From NCBI RefSeq assembly GCF_002973535.1, contig NZ_PVEP01000001.1, positions 1 through 64,000 of the forward strand: a stretch of DNA of 64,000 nt, in the 5' to 3' direction. Shown here in pieces: positions 7,480-16,055 of this stretch; within the stretch, counting starts at the first letter, position 1; the number at the start of each line of letters is the position of its first letter. The notes below the pieces were generated by a model. The model saw only the letters and a list, made by a program, of their open reading frames with translations. It was not told the origin of the DNA and did no database searches. The position numbers and the translations under genes are program-made. This DNA is from Albidovulum denitrificans (GTDB taxonomy: Bacteria; Pseudomonadota; Alphaproteobacteria; Rhodobacterales; Rhodobacteraceae).

Positions 7480-8703
7480 ATGACCCATCACCTCAATCGT
7501 CGCAGCCTGCTGAAGGCTTCGGGCGCGCTGGCACTGGCCAGCGGGCTGGCGGCGCCGTCGATCCTGCGGGCGCAGGCCGCCACCGTGAAGGTCGGCATCC
7601 TCGAGCCGCTGACCGGCAACCTTGCCTATAACGGCACCCAATGCGTCGCCGGGGCCAAGTTCGCCGTCGAGGCGCTGAACGCCGCGGGCGGCATCAAGAG
7701 CATGGGCGGTGCCCAGATCGAGCTTGTCGTCGCCGATGCCCAAAGCCGCCCCGAGGTGGCCGCCGCCGCCGTCGATACGCTGGTCGAGGCCGGGGTCTGC
7801 GCCTTCACCGGCGCCACCGCTTCCTCGCTCGGTCTGGCCTCCACCCAGGCGGCTGCGAAATACAACCTTGCGCAGGTCGTCTCGATCGGCACCGCCGAGG
7901 CGATGGTGGAACGCGGTCTGCCGAACGTCTTCCGCTTCACCCCCGGCGTGAACAAATGCACCACGGTCGCGCTTGATAACCTGCGGCTCCTGAACGAGGG
8001 CGCGGGCAGCCCGGTCAAGACAGCCGCCATCGTGCATGAGGACGGCCCCTTCGGCTCTGGCATGGCCAAGATCCTGAACGAACGCCTGCCCGGCATCGGC
8101 ATCGAGGTGGTCGAGACGATCCAGCACCCGACGCCGCAGCGGGATTTCAACAACATCGCGCTGCGCGTCAAGGCATCGAAAGCCGACATCCTGATCCCGT
8201 CGAACTACATCAACGAATACACGCTGATGGCCAAGGCGATCCGCCAGCAGCGGGTGGAACTGATGGCGATCTACTCGATCCTCGGCGGCGCCGCCTCGAA
8301 CATCAAGTTCGTGCGCGAGAACAACGAGGTCGCGCAATATGTGATGGACTGCAACCACTGGTACGACCCGCAAAAGCCCGCCTCGGTCGCGCTGGCCGAA
8401 AACGTAGCGAAGGCCGGGCTGGACCTGACCTATGACGTGATGGTGGCCTATGCCTCGGTCCAGGTCATCGCCGACGCGCTTGAGCGGTCCGCCTCGGACG
8501 ACCGCGAGAAGATGATCGAGGCGCTTGCCGCCTCGACCTTCGACGGTTCGATCATGCCCTACGGGCCGACCAAGTTCGTCAACGGCGACAACGTGAACTC
8601 GCAGCCGGTGAACACCCAGATCCGCGGCGAGAAGATCGAGCTGGTCTTCCCGAAGGAATACGCGACCGCCGAGGCCGTGTTCCCGATGCCCAAAGAGGGC
8701 TGA
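7480..8703 (+). CDS. Liv-type ABC transporter periplasmic substrate-binding protein
   Basis: 407 residues of the periplasmic binding protein type 1 (Peripla_BP_6) family that serves branched-chain amino acid and amide/aromatic-acid importers. The N-terminus NRRSLLKASGALALASG has a twin-arginine signal (Arg7-Arg8) and an AxA-type cleavage near RAQAA. The mature part begins KVGILEPLTGNLAYNG, a typical first strand, and ends with KEYATAEAVFPMP. ATG at 7480 has a CAGGGAG ribosome site. It is followed by a strong hairpin and then by both permeases and both ATPases. The ligand is probably the imide or amide handled by the neighbouring enzymes. Confidence 0.9.
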   Translation: MTHHLNRRSLLKASGALALASGLAAPSILRAQAATVKVGILEPLTGNLAYNGTQCVAGAKFAVEALNAAGGIKSMGGAQIELVVADAQSRPEVAAAAVDTLVEAGVCAFTGATASSLGLASTQAAAKYNLAQVVSIGTAEAMVERGLPNVFRFTPGVNKCTTVALDNLRLLNEGAGSPVKTAAIVHEDGPFGSGMAKILNERLPGIGIEVVETIQHPTPQRDFNNIALRVKASKADILIPSNYINEYTLMAKAIRQQRVELMAIYSILGGAASNIKFVRENNEVAQYVMDCNHWYDPQKPASVALAENVAKAGLDLTYDVMVAYASVQVIADALERSASDDREKMIEALAASTFDGSIMPYGPTKFVNGDNVNSQPVNTQIRGEKIELVFPKEYATAEAVFPMPKEG

Positions 8704-8710
8704 CCCTTGC

Positions 8711-8747
8711 GGTCCCCGCCGATGGCAGAGTGCCATCGGCGGGGACC
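8711..8747 (+). other. 17-bp perfect stem-loop after the binding-protein gene
   Basis: The arm GGTCCCCGCCGATGGCA (8711-8727) is perfectly complementary to 8731-8747 around a 3-nt GAG loop. No T-run follows. Such hairpins between a binding-protein gene and its permease genes commonly protect the upstream mRNA or limit read-through, giving excess binding protein over membrane parts; here that role is inferred. Confidence 0.8.
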
Positions 8748-8783
8748 GTCCCCGGCCCGAGCCCGCAAGAGAGAGCCTTCGCT

Positions 8784-9656
8784 ATGTCCAGTCTGATCCT
8801 GCCGGCCGTGCTGAGCGGCCTGACGATGGGCGCCATCTATGCGCTTGTCGCCTTGGGGCTGACGCTCATCTACGGCGTCCTCCACATCATCAACTTCGCC
8901 CATGGCAGCCTGCTCATGCTGGCGCTCTATGCCGTCTATTTCCTGCATTTCTATCTGGGGATAGACCCCTACATCGCCATTCCGATCGTGCTGCCGGTGT
9001 TCTTCGTGCTTGGCTATGCGCTGCAACGCGGCCTCATCGCGCCGATGAGCAGCGGGTCGGAAACCAATGTGCTGCTGGTCACGCTGGCGCTGTCGCTGGC
9101 GATCGACAACCTCGCGCTTTATTTCTGGACGTCGAACACCCGCACCATCGACATCCCCTATGCCTATGACACGGTCGAGTTTCTGGGCGCCTATCTGCCG
9201 CTTGGCCGGGTGATCGCCTTCTTCGCCGCGCTGGCGGTGGCGCCGGTGCTGTGGCTTTTCATGGAACACACGCGGCTTGGCGCCTCGATCAAGGCCGTCG
9301 CCATCGAAAAGCGCGGGGCAGAGATCGTGGGCATCGACGTGAACCACGCCTATGCGGTCTGCTTCGGCATCGGCACCGCCTGCGTGGCGCTGGCCGCCTG
9401 CCTGCTGCTGCCGACCTTCTATGTCACGCCGCAGGTCGGCTATACCTTCGTGCTGGTCGCCTTTACCACCGTCGTTCTGGGCGGCATGGGCAGCCTGCCG
9501 GGGGCGCTGGTCGCGGGGCTGCTTCTGGGGGTGATTGAATCGCTCTGCGGGCTGTTTCTTGGCGAAAGCCTCGGCCAGATCGGTATCTTCCTCGCCTTCA
9601 TCCTGATCCTTCTGTTCAAGCCGTCCGGGCTTCTGGGGCGGGGGGTGAAGGCATGA
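8784..9656 (+). CDS. Branched-chain-type ABC transporter permease (LivH family)
   Basis: 290 residues with about eight hydrophobic segments and LivH hallmarks: GAIYALVALGLTLIYGVLHIINFAHG split at the N-terminus and AVAIEKRGAEIVGIDVNHAYAV, the coupling region, near 175. The C-terminus FKPSGLLGR is typical. ATG at 8784 was chosen because it starts the first membrane helix; upstream codons cross the hairpin. The stop overlaps the LivM-type start. It builds the inner-membrane channel of the Liv-type importer with the next gene. Confidence 0.9.
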   Translation: MSSLILPAVLSGLTMGAIYALVALGLTLIYGVLHIINFAHGSLLMLALYAVYFLHFYLGIDPYIAIPIVLPVFFVLGYALQRGLIAPMSSGSETNVLLVTLALSLAIDNLALYFWTSNTRTIDIPYAYDTVEFLGAYLPLGRVIAFFAALAVAPVLWLFMEHTRLGASIKAVAIEKRGAEIVGIDVNHAYAVCFGIGTACVALAACLLLPTFYVTPQVGYTFVLVAFTTVVLGGMGSLPGALVAGLLLGVIESLCGLFLGESLGQIGIFLAFILILLFKPSGLLGRGVKA

Positions 9657-10636
9657 AACCGACCTCAATGGGCCAGGCGGTCCTGATCGCCGCGGCGGTG
9701 CTTTATCTCGTCAGCGTCTTCTTCCTGTCCTCGCCGATCTGGATGGGCTTCTCGCTCAACGCGCTCATCATCGCGGTGGTGGCGCTGTCCTGGAACGTCA
9801 CCGGCGGTTTCGGCGGGCTCTTTTCCTTCGGACATGCGGTGATGTACGGCACCGGCGCCTATGCCTCGGCCGTCCTTCAGGTCAATTACGGTGTCAACGC
9901 CTGGATCGGCCTTGTCGCGGGCATCGTCGCAGGCGCGGTGATGGGGGCCTTCATCGGCGCGATCACCTTCCGCTTCGGGCTGAAAGGGTCCTATTTCGCG
10001 CTCGTCACCCTGGCCTTCGCCGAGGTGATGCGGATCTGCGCCTCGTCCTTCGCCTTCACCGGCGGCGGGGCTGGGCTTCAGGTGAAGCTCGATCCGGGGA
10101 TCTCCACGCTTCAGTTTCAGGATCGCACGGTCAGCTACACGCTGCTTTTGCTGGTCGTGGCGGCGGTGATGATCCTGACCGCGGTGATGAAGAATTCGCG
10201 TTTCGGCGCCTATCTGATCGCCATCCGCGAGAATGAGGACGCGGCGCGCGCGCTTGGCATCGACACCTATCGCATCAAGGTGATCGCGATGGCGATCTCG
10301 GGGGCCTTCGGCGGGCTTGCGGGCGTGCTTTACCTGCAAACCATGCTCTATATCGACAGCACCGTCGTCTATGGCAATGCGATCTCGGTCGAGGCGCTGA
10401 TCGGGCCGCTGATCGGTGGCGCCGGCACCGTCTGGGGGCCGCTGGTCGGCACGCTCGGCCTGCATCTTCTGGGCGAGGGCGCCAAGCATCTGCTGTCCAA
10501 CGCGCCGGGGCTGAACTTTGTCCTTTATGCCGTGGTTCTGATCTGCGCGCTGCGCTTCCTGCCGCAAGGCCTGATGGGGTTCGCGGCGCGCATCGGACCC
10601 TTCCGCAAGAAGGAGGAGGACGACGACAATGCTTGA
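9653..10636 (+). CDS. Branched-chain-type ABC transporter permease (LivM family)
   Basis: 327 residues, multi-spanning. LivM features are ALSWNVTGGFGGLFSFGHAV near residue 45, YFALVTLAFAEV near 120 and the cytoplasmic coupling helix IRENEDAARALGIDTYRIKV near 195. It overlaps the LivH-type gene by four bases (ATGA) and its end overlaps the first ATPase by eight bases, showing tight coupling. The acidic-basic tail RKKEEDDDNA is cytoplasmic. Length is usual for the family. Confidence 0.9.
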   Translation: MKPTSMGQAVLIAAAVLYLVSVFFLSSPIWMGFSLNALIIAVVALSWNVTGGFGGLFSFGHAVMYGTGAYASAVLQVNYGVNAWIGLVAGIVAGAVMGAFIGAITFRFGLKGSYFALVTLAFAEVMRICASSFAFTGGGAGLQVKLDPGISTLQFQDRTVSYTLLLLVVAAVMILTAVMKNSRFGAYLIAIRENEDAARALGIDTYRIKVIAMAISGAFGGLAGVLYLQTMLYIDSTVVYGNAISVEALIGPLIGGAGTVWGPLVGTLGLHLLGEGAKHLLSNAPGLNFVLYAVVLICALRFLPQGLMGFAARIGPFRKKEEDDDNA

Positions 10637-11369
10637 GGTTCGCAACATCTCCAAAAGCTTCGGCGGCCTGAAGGCGGTCAGCGATGCCTCGCTGGACGTC
10701 CCCGAAGGGTCCATCGTGGCGCTGCTGGGGCCGAACGGCGCCGGCAAGACGACCTGCTTCACCATGATCGCGGGCTTCACGAAGCCCGACACCGGCACCG
10801 TGACCTTCCGCGGCGAGGACATCACCGGGCTGGCGCCGCACCAGATCTGCGCGCGCGGCATGATCCGTACCTTCCAGATCGTGCAGCCCTTCGCCGGGCT
10901 GACGGTCGAGGAAAACATCGCCGTCGGGGCCTATCTGCACCACCATGACCGGGCCGATGCGACGGCCCTCGCGCGCAAGGTGGGCAAGCAGCTTGGCATG
11001 GGCGGAATGCTTGACCGCCCCGCCGCCTCGCTGACCATCGCCGGGCGCAAGCGGCTTGAGCTTGCGCGGGCGCTGGCCACGGGGGCAAAGCTGCTGCTGC
11101 TGGATGAGGTGATGGCGGGGCTGATCCCGTCCGAGGTGACCGAGATCGTCGGCATCATCCGCCAGATCCGCGATGAGGGCCACACCATCCTGCTGATCGA
11201 ACATGTGATGCAGGCGGTGATGAGCCTCGCCGAGACGGCCTATGTGCTGAATTACGGCGAGATGATTGCCCATGCCCCGCCGAAGGAACTGGTTCAGGAC
11301 CCCGCCGTGATCGAGGCCTATCTGGGCCATGGCGCGGCGACCCGCTTGCAGGAGGGCGGCCATGCTTGA
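10629..11369 (+). CDS. Branched-chain-type ABC transporter ATPase (LivG family)
   Basis: 246 residues of ABC ATPase. Walker A is LGPNGAGKTTC near residue 36, the LivG-like insertion IRTFQIVQPFAGLTVEENIAVGA follows, and Walker B is LLLLDEVMAGL near 155. The signature is degenerate: LTIAGRKRLELARAL replaces the usual LSGGQQ form, as in many LivG proteins (YGxxRRLEIARAL). The C-terminal LivG tail is VIEAYLGHGA. It pairs with the next ATPase to drive the importer. Confidence 0.9.
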   Translation: MLEVRNISKSFGGLKAVSDASLDVPEGSIVALLGPNGAGKTTCFTMIAGFTKPDTGTVTFRGEDITGLAPHQICARGMIRTFQIVQPFAGLTVEENIAVGAYLHHHDRADATALARKVGKQLGMGGMLDRPAASLTIAGRKRLELARALATGAKLLLLDEVMAGLIPSEVTEIVGIIRQIRDEGHTILLIEHVMQAVMSLAETAYVLNYGEMIAHAPPKELVQDPAVIEAYLGHGAATRLQEGGHA

Positions 11370-12063
11370 GATTTCCGGGATCAAGGCGGGCTACGGCTCC
11401 ATGGCGGTGCTGCACGGCGTCGACATGCAGATCGGCGCGGGGGAGATCGTCGCGCTTCTGGGATCGAACGGCGTCGGCAAGACCACGCTGAACAACGTCA
11501 TCTCGGGCTTTATCCGTCCGACGGCGGGCACGGTCACCTTCGACGGCCAGCAGATCAGCGGGTGCAGGTCGCGCGACATCGTGGCCATGGGCATCGCGCA
11601 GGTACCCGAGGGGCGCAAGATCTTTCCCAACCTGACGGTGGCGGAGAACCTCGAACTGGGCGCGTTCCGCCGTGCGGCCGGGCATCGAAAGCAGAACTTC
11701 GAACGGATCTGCGGCATCTTCCCGCGCCTGCGCGAACGGCTGGGCCAGCTGGCCGGGACGCTGTCGGGGGGCGAACAGCAGATGCTGGCGATCGGGCGCG
11801 GCCTGATGTCGGAGCCGAAGCTGCTGATCCTCGACGAACCCTCGCTGGGCCTCTCGCCGATCCTGGTGGAGGAGATGTTCGACCTGATCGGCCATATCAA
11901 CGCCGATGGCATGTCGGTGCTGCTGGTGGAACAGAACGTGATGCAGTCGCTGAACGTCGCCAGCCGCGCCTATGTGCTGGAACAGGGACATATCGTCATG
12001 CAGGGCGACACCGCCGGCATGCTGAAGGACCCGCAACTGCGGCAGGTCTATCTGGGCCTCTGA
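11362..12063 (+). CDS. Branched-chain-type ABC transporter ATPase (LivF family)
   Basis: 233 residues. Walker A GSNGVGKTTL (near 38), the Q-loop region IAQVPEGRKIFPNLTVAENL, ABC signature LSGGEQQMLAIGRGL (near 137) and Walker B LLILDEPSLGLSP are all intact. The tail LRQVYLGL is the usual LivF ending. ATG at 11362 overlaps the end of the LivG-type gene. It is the last transporter gene; a GC-rich hairpin follows before the lyase gene. Confidence 0.9.
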   Translation: MLEISGIKAGYGSMAVLHGVDMQIGAGEIVALLGSNGVGKTTLNNVISGFIRPTAGTVTFDGQQISGCRSRDIVAMGIAQVPEGRKIFPNLTVAENLELGAFRRAAGHRKQNFERICGIFPRLRERLGQLAGTLSGGEQQMLAIGRGLMSEPKLLILDEPSLGLSPILVEEMFDLIGHINADGMSVLLVEQNVMQSLNVASRAYVLEQGHIVMQGDTAGMLKDPQLRQVYLGL

Positions 12064-12073
12064 CGCTCCCCGC

Positions 12074-12097
12074 GCCGGGCCGCCCGACTGGCCCGGC
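12074..12097 (+). other. GC-rich hairpin between LivF-type and lyase genes
   Basis: GCCGGGCC (12074-12081) pairs with GGCCCGGC (12090-12097) around an 8-nt loop. No T-run follows. It is one of several stem-loops separating functional blocks of this operon. Confidence 0.55.
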
Positions 12098-12122
12098 CGT
12101 CAAACAGGAAACGGAGAATGAA

Positions 12123-13016
12123 ATGTCCCTGACACGCACAGCCCGCCTGCGCAAAGCCCTTGGAGGCGAACGGGCGATCATGGCCCCCGGCGTCGTGGAT
12201 GCGATGTATGCCCGCCTGGTGGCCGAGGCCGGGTTTGACGCTATGTACATGACCGGGGCCGGGACATCGGCCACGCGGCTCGGCTATCCCGATGTGGGCC
12301 TGCTGACGATGACCGAGATGGTGGACAACGCCACCCGCATCGCCGATGCCTCGGACGTGCCGCTGATCGCGGATGCCGATAACGGCTATGGCGGGCCGCT
12401 GAACGTGCGCCGCGCGATCCAGCAATACGAACGCGGCGGCATCGCGGCGGTGCATCTGGAAGACCAGGTGCTGCCCAAGCGCTGCGGCCATCTTGCGGGC
12501 AAGCAACTGATTTCCGCGGCCGATATGGTCGCCAAGGTGAAGGCGGCGGTGGATGCGCGGATCGACCCGGATTTCGTGGTCATCGCCCGCACCGATGCGC
12601 TGGCGCTTCACGGCCGCAACGCCGCCTTCGACCGTGCCGAGATGTATCGTGAGGCCGGGGCCGACGTGATCTTCGTCGAGAGCCCGCTGGCCGAGGACCT
12701 GCCCCATATCGCGCCGCGCTTCCCCGGCGTGCCGCTGCTTTACAACATGGCAACCTCTGGCAAGACCCCGTTCCTGACCCGGAGTGAGATCGAGAAGCTG
12801 GGCTTCAAGCTTATCATCTATCCCAACTGGCTCCTCCTGTCGGCCTGCGAGGCGGCGCGCAAGACGCTCGAGGTGATGAAAAACGAGGAATCCATCGCCT
12901 CGGTCGCGCCGCAGGTGATGAGCTTCAGGCAGTTCTTCGACACCGCCCGCATGGCCGAGGTGCAGGAACTTGAGGCCCGCTATGGCACGCCCGAGGAAAG
13001 CCGCACGGGATACTGA
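12123..13016 (+). CDS. PEP mutase / isocitrate lyase family C-C lyase (methylisocitrate/dimethylmalate lyase type)
   Basis: 297 residues of a TIM-barrel lyase. Conserved parts are the ADADNGYG metal site (Asp85, Asp87), HLEDQ (Glu113-Asp114), and the mobile loop PKRCGH, where Cys121 is the catalytic residue of true lyases rather than phosphonate-forming mutases. It would cleave a 2-hydroxy (or 2-methyl) substituted malate-type product into a 2-oxoacid and a short acid. Next to an aconitase-like hydratase this resembles 2,3-dimethylmalate lyase. Methylisocitrate lyase or oxaloacetate decarboxylase activities are alternatives. The ribosome site is GGAAACGGAG. Confidence 0.85.
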   Translation: MSLTRTARLRKALGGERAIMAPGVVDAMYARLVAEAGFDAMYMTGAGTSATRLGYPDVGLLTMTEMVDNATRIADASDVPLIADADNGYGGPLNVRRAIQQYERGGIAAVHLEDQVLPKRCGHLAGKQLISAADMVAKVKAAVDARIDPDFVVIARTDALALHGRNAAFDRAEMYREAGADVIFVESPLAEDLPHIAPRFPGVPLLYNMATSGKTPFLTRSEIEKLGFKLIIYPNWLLLSACEAARKTLEVMKNEESIASVAPQVMSFRQFFDTARMAEVQELEARYGTPEESRTGY

Positions 13017-13024
13017 AAATAACG

Positions 13025-13052
13025 GGCGCGCGGCCCGACCCGCGTGCCTTTT
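13025..13052 (+). terminator. Terminator-like hairpin with T-run after the lyase gene
   Basis: GGCGCGCGG (13025-13033) pairs with CCGCGTGCC (13040-13048), one G-T wobble, six-base loop, followed by TTTT. This is the form of an intrinsic terminator, yet the next gene starts only 19 bases later, so it may act as a partial terminator (attenuator) within the operon. Confidence 0.6.
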
Positions 13053-13071
13053 CGTTGAAGGGGGATCGCAG

Positions 13072-14472
13072 ATGGCCGTTCTGTCAGCCGAAGACGTGGA
13101 ATTCGATTATGTGGTGCCGGTCGTGGTGGTCGGCGCCGGGGCCTGTGGCCTGACCGCCGCGCTGGCCGCGCATGACGCGGGCCAGGAGGTGATGATCCTT
13201 GAACGCGACGAAAGCCCGCGCGGCTCCACCTCGCTCTCCGCCGGTCTGATCCCGGCCGCGGGGACGATGCTGCAAAAGGCGGCGGGGATCGAGGACAGCG
13301 CCGATCTCTTCGCCGCCGATCTGGTCGCCAAGACCCATGATCACACGCCCCCCGACATGGCGATGGTCGCCGCGAAAACCTCCGGCCCGATGATCGACTG
13401 GCTGATCCGCGATCACGGGATCGAGCTGGAGCTTGTCACCGGCTTTCTCTATCCCGGCCATTCGCGGATGCGTATGCACGGCCCGAAAAGCCGCACCGGC
13501 GCCGATCTGGAACAGGCGCTGCTCTCGGCGGTGTCGGCGGGCGGGATCGACCTGATCTCCGGTGCCTCGGTCGAGGATCTGTATGCAGATGCCGACGGGC
13601 GGGTGACGGGCCTGCGCTTTCGCCGCCCCGACGGTGCGCTGGAAACGCTGGGCTGCGCCGCGCTGGTTCTGGCCTGCTGCGGTTTCGCGGGCGATGCCGC
13701 CATGGTGCGCGACTATATCCCCGAAATCGCCGATGCCGAATGTTGCGGGCATATGTCCAACACCGGCGACGCGGTGAAATGGGGTCTCGCGCTTGGCGCG
13801 ACGGTGGCGGATATGGGCGCCTATCAGGGCCACGGCTCGGTCGCGCATCCCCATTCGCTTCCCTTGACCTGGGCGGCGATCACCCAGGGCGGGATACTGG
13901 TCAATACCGACGGCCACCGCTTTTCGAACGAGATGCGCGGCTATTCCGAACATGGTGCCGAGGTCGCGGCGCAGCCGGGTCATGTCGCCTGGGACATCTT
14001 CGACGCAAGGGCAGAGGAAGCCGCGCTCGGCTTTCACGACTATCGTGAGATCCGCAAGCTCGGCGCGGTGAAAAGCGCCGATACGGTGGAGGAACTGGCC
14101 GAGGTCACGGGCCTGCCCTTCGAGGCGCTGCAAGCCGAGCTTGACGCGATCGCCGCCGCCGCCGAAAGCGGCGCGCCGGACCGCTTCGGTCGCCGGTTTG
14201 CCCGCGATCTGCTGCTGCAAGCGCCCTGGCGCGCCGTCAAGGTGAACGGCGCGCTGTTTCACACGCAGGGCGGGCTGGTCATCGACCACGATGCCCGCGT
14301 GCTGGGCAAGGACGGGACGCCGCTGCCGAACCTGATGGCGGGCGGGGGCGCCGCGCGCGGCCTCTCGGGCGATTCCAACTACGGCTATCTGTCGGGCAAC
14401 GGTCTTTTGTCGGCGACGGCCTTCGGGCGCCTTGCCGGGATCAGCGCCGCACGCATCGCGGCAGGGGCATGA
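13072..14472 (+). CDS. FAD-dependent oxidoreductase, fumarate reductase / 3-ketosteroid dehydrogenase-like flavoprotein
   Basis: 466 residues. The N-terminal dinucleotide-binding motif VVVVGAGACGLTAALAA and ERDESPRGSTSLSAG match the FRD/SdhA-type FAD-binding family, and the C-terminal GGGAARGLSGDSNYGYLSGNGLLSATAFGR block closes the FAD domain (split here around the GN). ATG at 13072 follows GAAGGGGGA. No signal peptide or haem domain is present, so it is a soluble cytoplasmic enzyme. It could reduce or desaturate a C4-dicarboxylate-like intermediate made by its neighbours. The exact reaction is unknown. Confidence 0.82.
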   Translation: MAVLSAEDVEFDYVVPVVVVGAGACGLTAALAAHDAGQEVMILERDESPRGSTSLSAGLIPAAGTMLQKAAGIEDSADLFAADLVAKTHDHTPPDMAMVAAKTSGPMIDWLIRDHGIELELVTGFLYPGHSRMRMHGPKSRTGADLEQALLSAVSAGGIDLISGASVEDLYADADGRVTGLRFRRPDGALETLGCAALVLACCGFAGDAAMVRDYIPEIADAECCGHMSNTGDAVKWGLALGATVADMGAYQGHGSVAHPHSLPLTWAAITQGGILVNTDGHRFSNEMRGYSEHGAEVAAQPGHVAWDIFDARAEEAALGFHDYREIRKLGAVKSADTVEELAEVTGLPFEALQAELDAIAAAAESGAPDRFGRRFARDLLLQAPWRAVKVNGALFHTQGGLVIDHDARVLGKDGTPLPNLMAGGGAARGLSGDSNYGYLSGNGLLSATAFGRLAGISAARIAAGA

Positions 14473-14509
14473 AGACCGGCAGGGCCGGTGCAGGAAACGG
14501 AGGAAATGA

Positions 14510-15283
14510 ATGAAGAAGGTCATGGTGATCGTTCCCTTCCCGATGGGGAAGGAGGACCTCGCGCGCCGTGAGGCGCAGATGAAGGCGGTCGATCTGGGGC
14601 CGGGGATCGCGTTCCACTATCGCCCCGTGCGGGTGGGGCCGAAGAACTATTCCAGCCAGCATGACATGGCGCTGGCGGACTTCTCGATCCTCGATGCCGG
14701 GCTCGATGCCGAGAAGGAGGGGTTCGACGCGGTCTGCATCGACACGATGTCCGACAGCGGCATGTCGATGCTGCGCTCGGTGCTGACGATCCCGGTCATC
14801 GCGCCGGGGCGGCACGCGATGCTGGTGGCGCAGATGCTGGGCGACAAGTTCTCTGTCCTGATGATGTGGGACCGCTGGAAGATGCTCTACACCAAGACGC
14901 TGGGAGAGCTGGGGATGGAACATAAATGCGCCTCCATGCGCTCCATCGGGGTGACGCCGGACAACAAGTCGCTCTTGTCGGGCAAGGAGGATGAGGTGTT
15001 TCCGCTTCTCCTGGCGGCGGCGCGGAAATGCATCGACGAGGATGGCGCGCAGGTCCTGATCCTTGGCTCCACCACCATGCACGAGGCGCATCAGTGGCTG
15101 GCCGAGCGGGTCGGCGTTCCGGTCATCAATCCCGGCCCGCTGACCTACAAGCTTGCCACCATCGCGCTGGACCTGAACCTGACCCATTCGAAAGAGACAT
15201 GGCCCGCGCCGCTGGAGCCCAAGCATGACATGATCCGTGCCATCGGCGCCGCCGGGGCCGCATTTCTGGAGGGCCGCCAATGA
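14510..15283 (+). CDS. Asp/Glu-racemase-superfamily protein (1), canonical cysteines replaced
   Basis: 257 residues of the PF01177 fold that includes hydantoin racemase, maleate isomerase and aspartate racemase. The two active-site loops are VCIDTMSDSG (residues 75-84) and LGSTTM (185-190). By comparison with the CxxDPG and GCxxM loops of hydantoin racemase, Thr79 and Ser187 occupy the catalytic cysteine places; Cys76 is nearby but not aligned. ATG at 14510 has a GGAGG site. It is followed by a paralogue with a four-base overlap. A cis-trans isomerase, racemase or non-redox lyase role on a diacid or imide is possible. Confidence 0.75.
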   Translation: MKKVMVIVPFPMGKEDLARREAQMKAVDLGPGIAFHYRPVRVGPKNYSSQHDMALADFSILDAGLDAEKEGFDAVCIDTMSDSGMSMLRSVLTIPVIAPGRHAMLVAQMLGDKFSVLMMWDRWKMLYTKTLGELGMEHKCASMRSIGVTPDNKSLLSGKEDEVFPLLLAAARKCIDEDGAQVLILGSTTMHEAHQWLAERVGVPVINPGPLTYKLATIALDLNLTHSKETWPAPLEPKHDMIRAIGAAGAAFLEGRQ

Positions 15284-16050
15284 CCCGTATCCTGGTGATC
15301 GTTCCCTTCGCGCTGGATGCCGAAGGGGTAAGGAACCGCGAGGCGCAGTCGGGCTATGTGCCGCTGCCCGCCGATTGGCAATTGACCTATCGCCCGGTGA
15401 CCTGCGGGCCGACCTCATTCATGTCGCCGCATGACTGGGGGCTGATGGACATGGCCATCTTCGAGGCCGGTTGCACCGCCCAGCAGGAAGGCTTCGACGC
15501 GGTCTGCATCGACACGATGTCCGACAGCGGCATGGTGATGCTGCGCTCGGTCCTCGATATTCCGGTGATCGGGGCGGGCAAGGCCTCCATGCTCTACGCG
15601 CTGACGCTGGGGGGGCGGTTTTCGGTGCTGGCGCAGTGGAAACCGGCGCTGCCGCGCTATCGCAAGGCGATCCGCGAATACGGGTTCGACCGGCAATGCG
15701 CCTCGGTCCGCAGCTTCGACCAGCCACCGGATTTCTCCAACCTCATCACCGGGAAAGAGGACAAGGTCTTTCCGAAGATGCGCGATGTGGCGATGCGCTG
15801 CATCGAGGAGGACGGGGCAGAGGTGATCTGCCTCGGTTCCACCACCATGCATCAAGCGGGGGAATATCTGGCCCAACATCTGCCGGTGCCGGTCGTCAAT
15901 CCGGGGCCGCTGACCTACAAGCTGGTCGAGACCTTCCTGGCCCTCGGCCTTCGCCACGGGCGCGAGGCCTATCCCGCGCCGGTAGAGCCGCGTCTGGAGA
16001 TGCTTGGCGCGATGATGAAGGCGGGCGCGGCCGCCGTCGCGAAGGGCTGA
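15280..16050 (+). CDS. Asp/Glu-racemase-superfamily protein (2), paralogue
   Basis: 256 residues, clearly homologous over the full length to the preceding protein: the same IVPF start, an identical VCIDTMSDSGM loop, KEDxVFPxMxxxAxxCIxEDGA, LGSTTMH and PVxNPGPLTYKL. The canonical two-cysteine pair is likewise missing (Thr and Ser at those places). ATG overlaps the upstream stop (ATGA), so both are made together and a hetero-oligomer is likely. Conservation of the same substitution in both copies argues it is functional, not decay. Confidence 0.75.
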   Translation: MTRILVIVPFALDAEGVRNREAQSGYVPLPADWQLTYRPVTCGPTSFMSPHDWGLMDMAIFEAGCTAQQEGFDAVCIDTMSDSGMVMLRSVLDIPVIGAGKASMLYALTLGGRFSVLAQWKPALPRYRKAIREYGFDRQCASVRSFDQPPDFSNLITGKEDKVFPKMRDVAMRCIEEDGAEVICLGSTTMHQAGEYLAQHLPVPVVNPGPLTYKLVETFLALGLRHGREAYPAPVEPRLEMLGAMMKAGAAAVAKG

Positions 16051-16055
16051 CCCCC

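Noticed and set aside
7357-8736. A 459-codon minus-strand frame opposite the binding-protein gene
   Set aside because: Same GC-bias artefact; the translation is Arg/Gly/His-rich and domain-less, and it crosses the hairpin.
9665-10918. A 417-codon minus-strand frame opposite the Liv-type permease genes
   Set aside because: It crosses two real overlapping genes and has no family resemblance.
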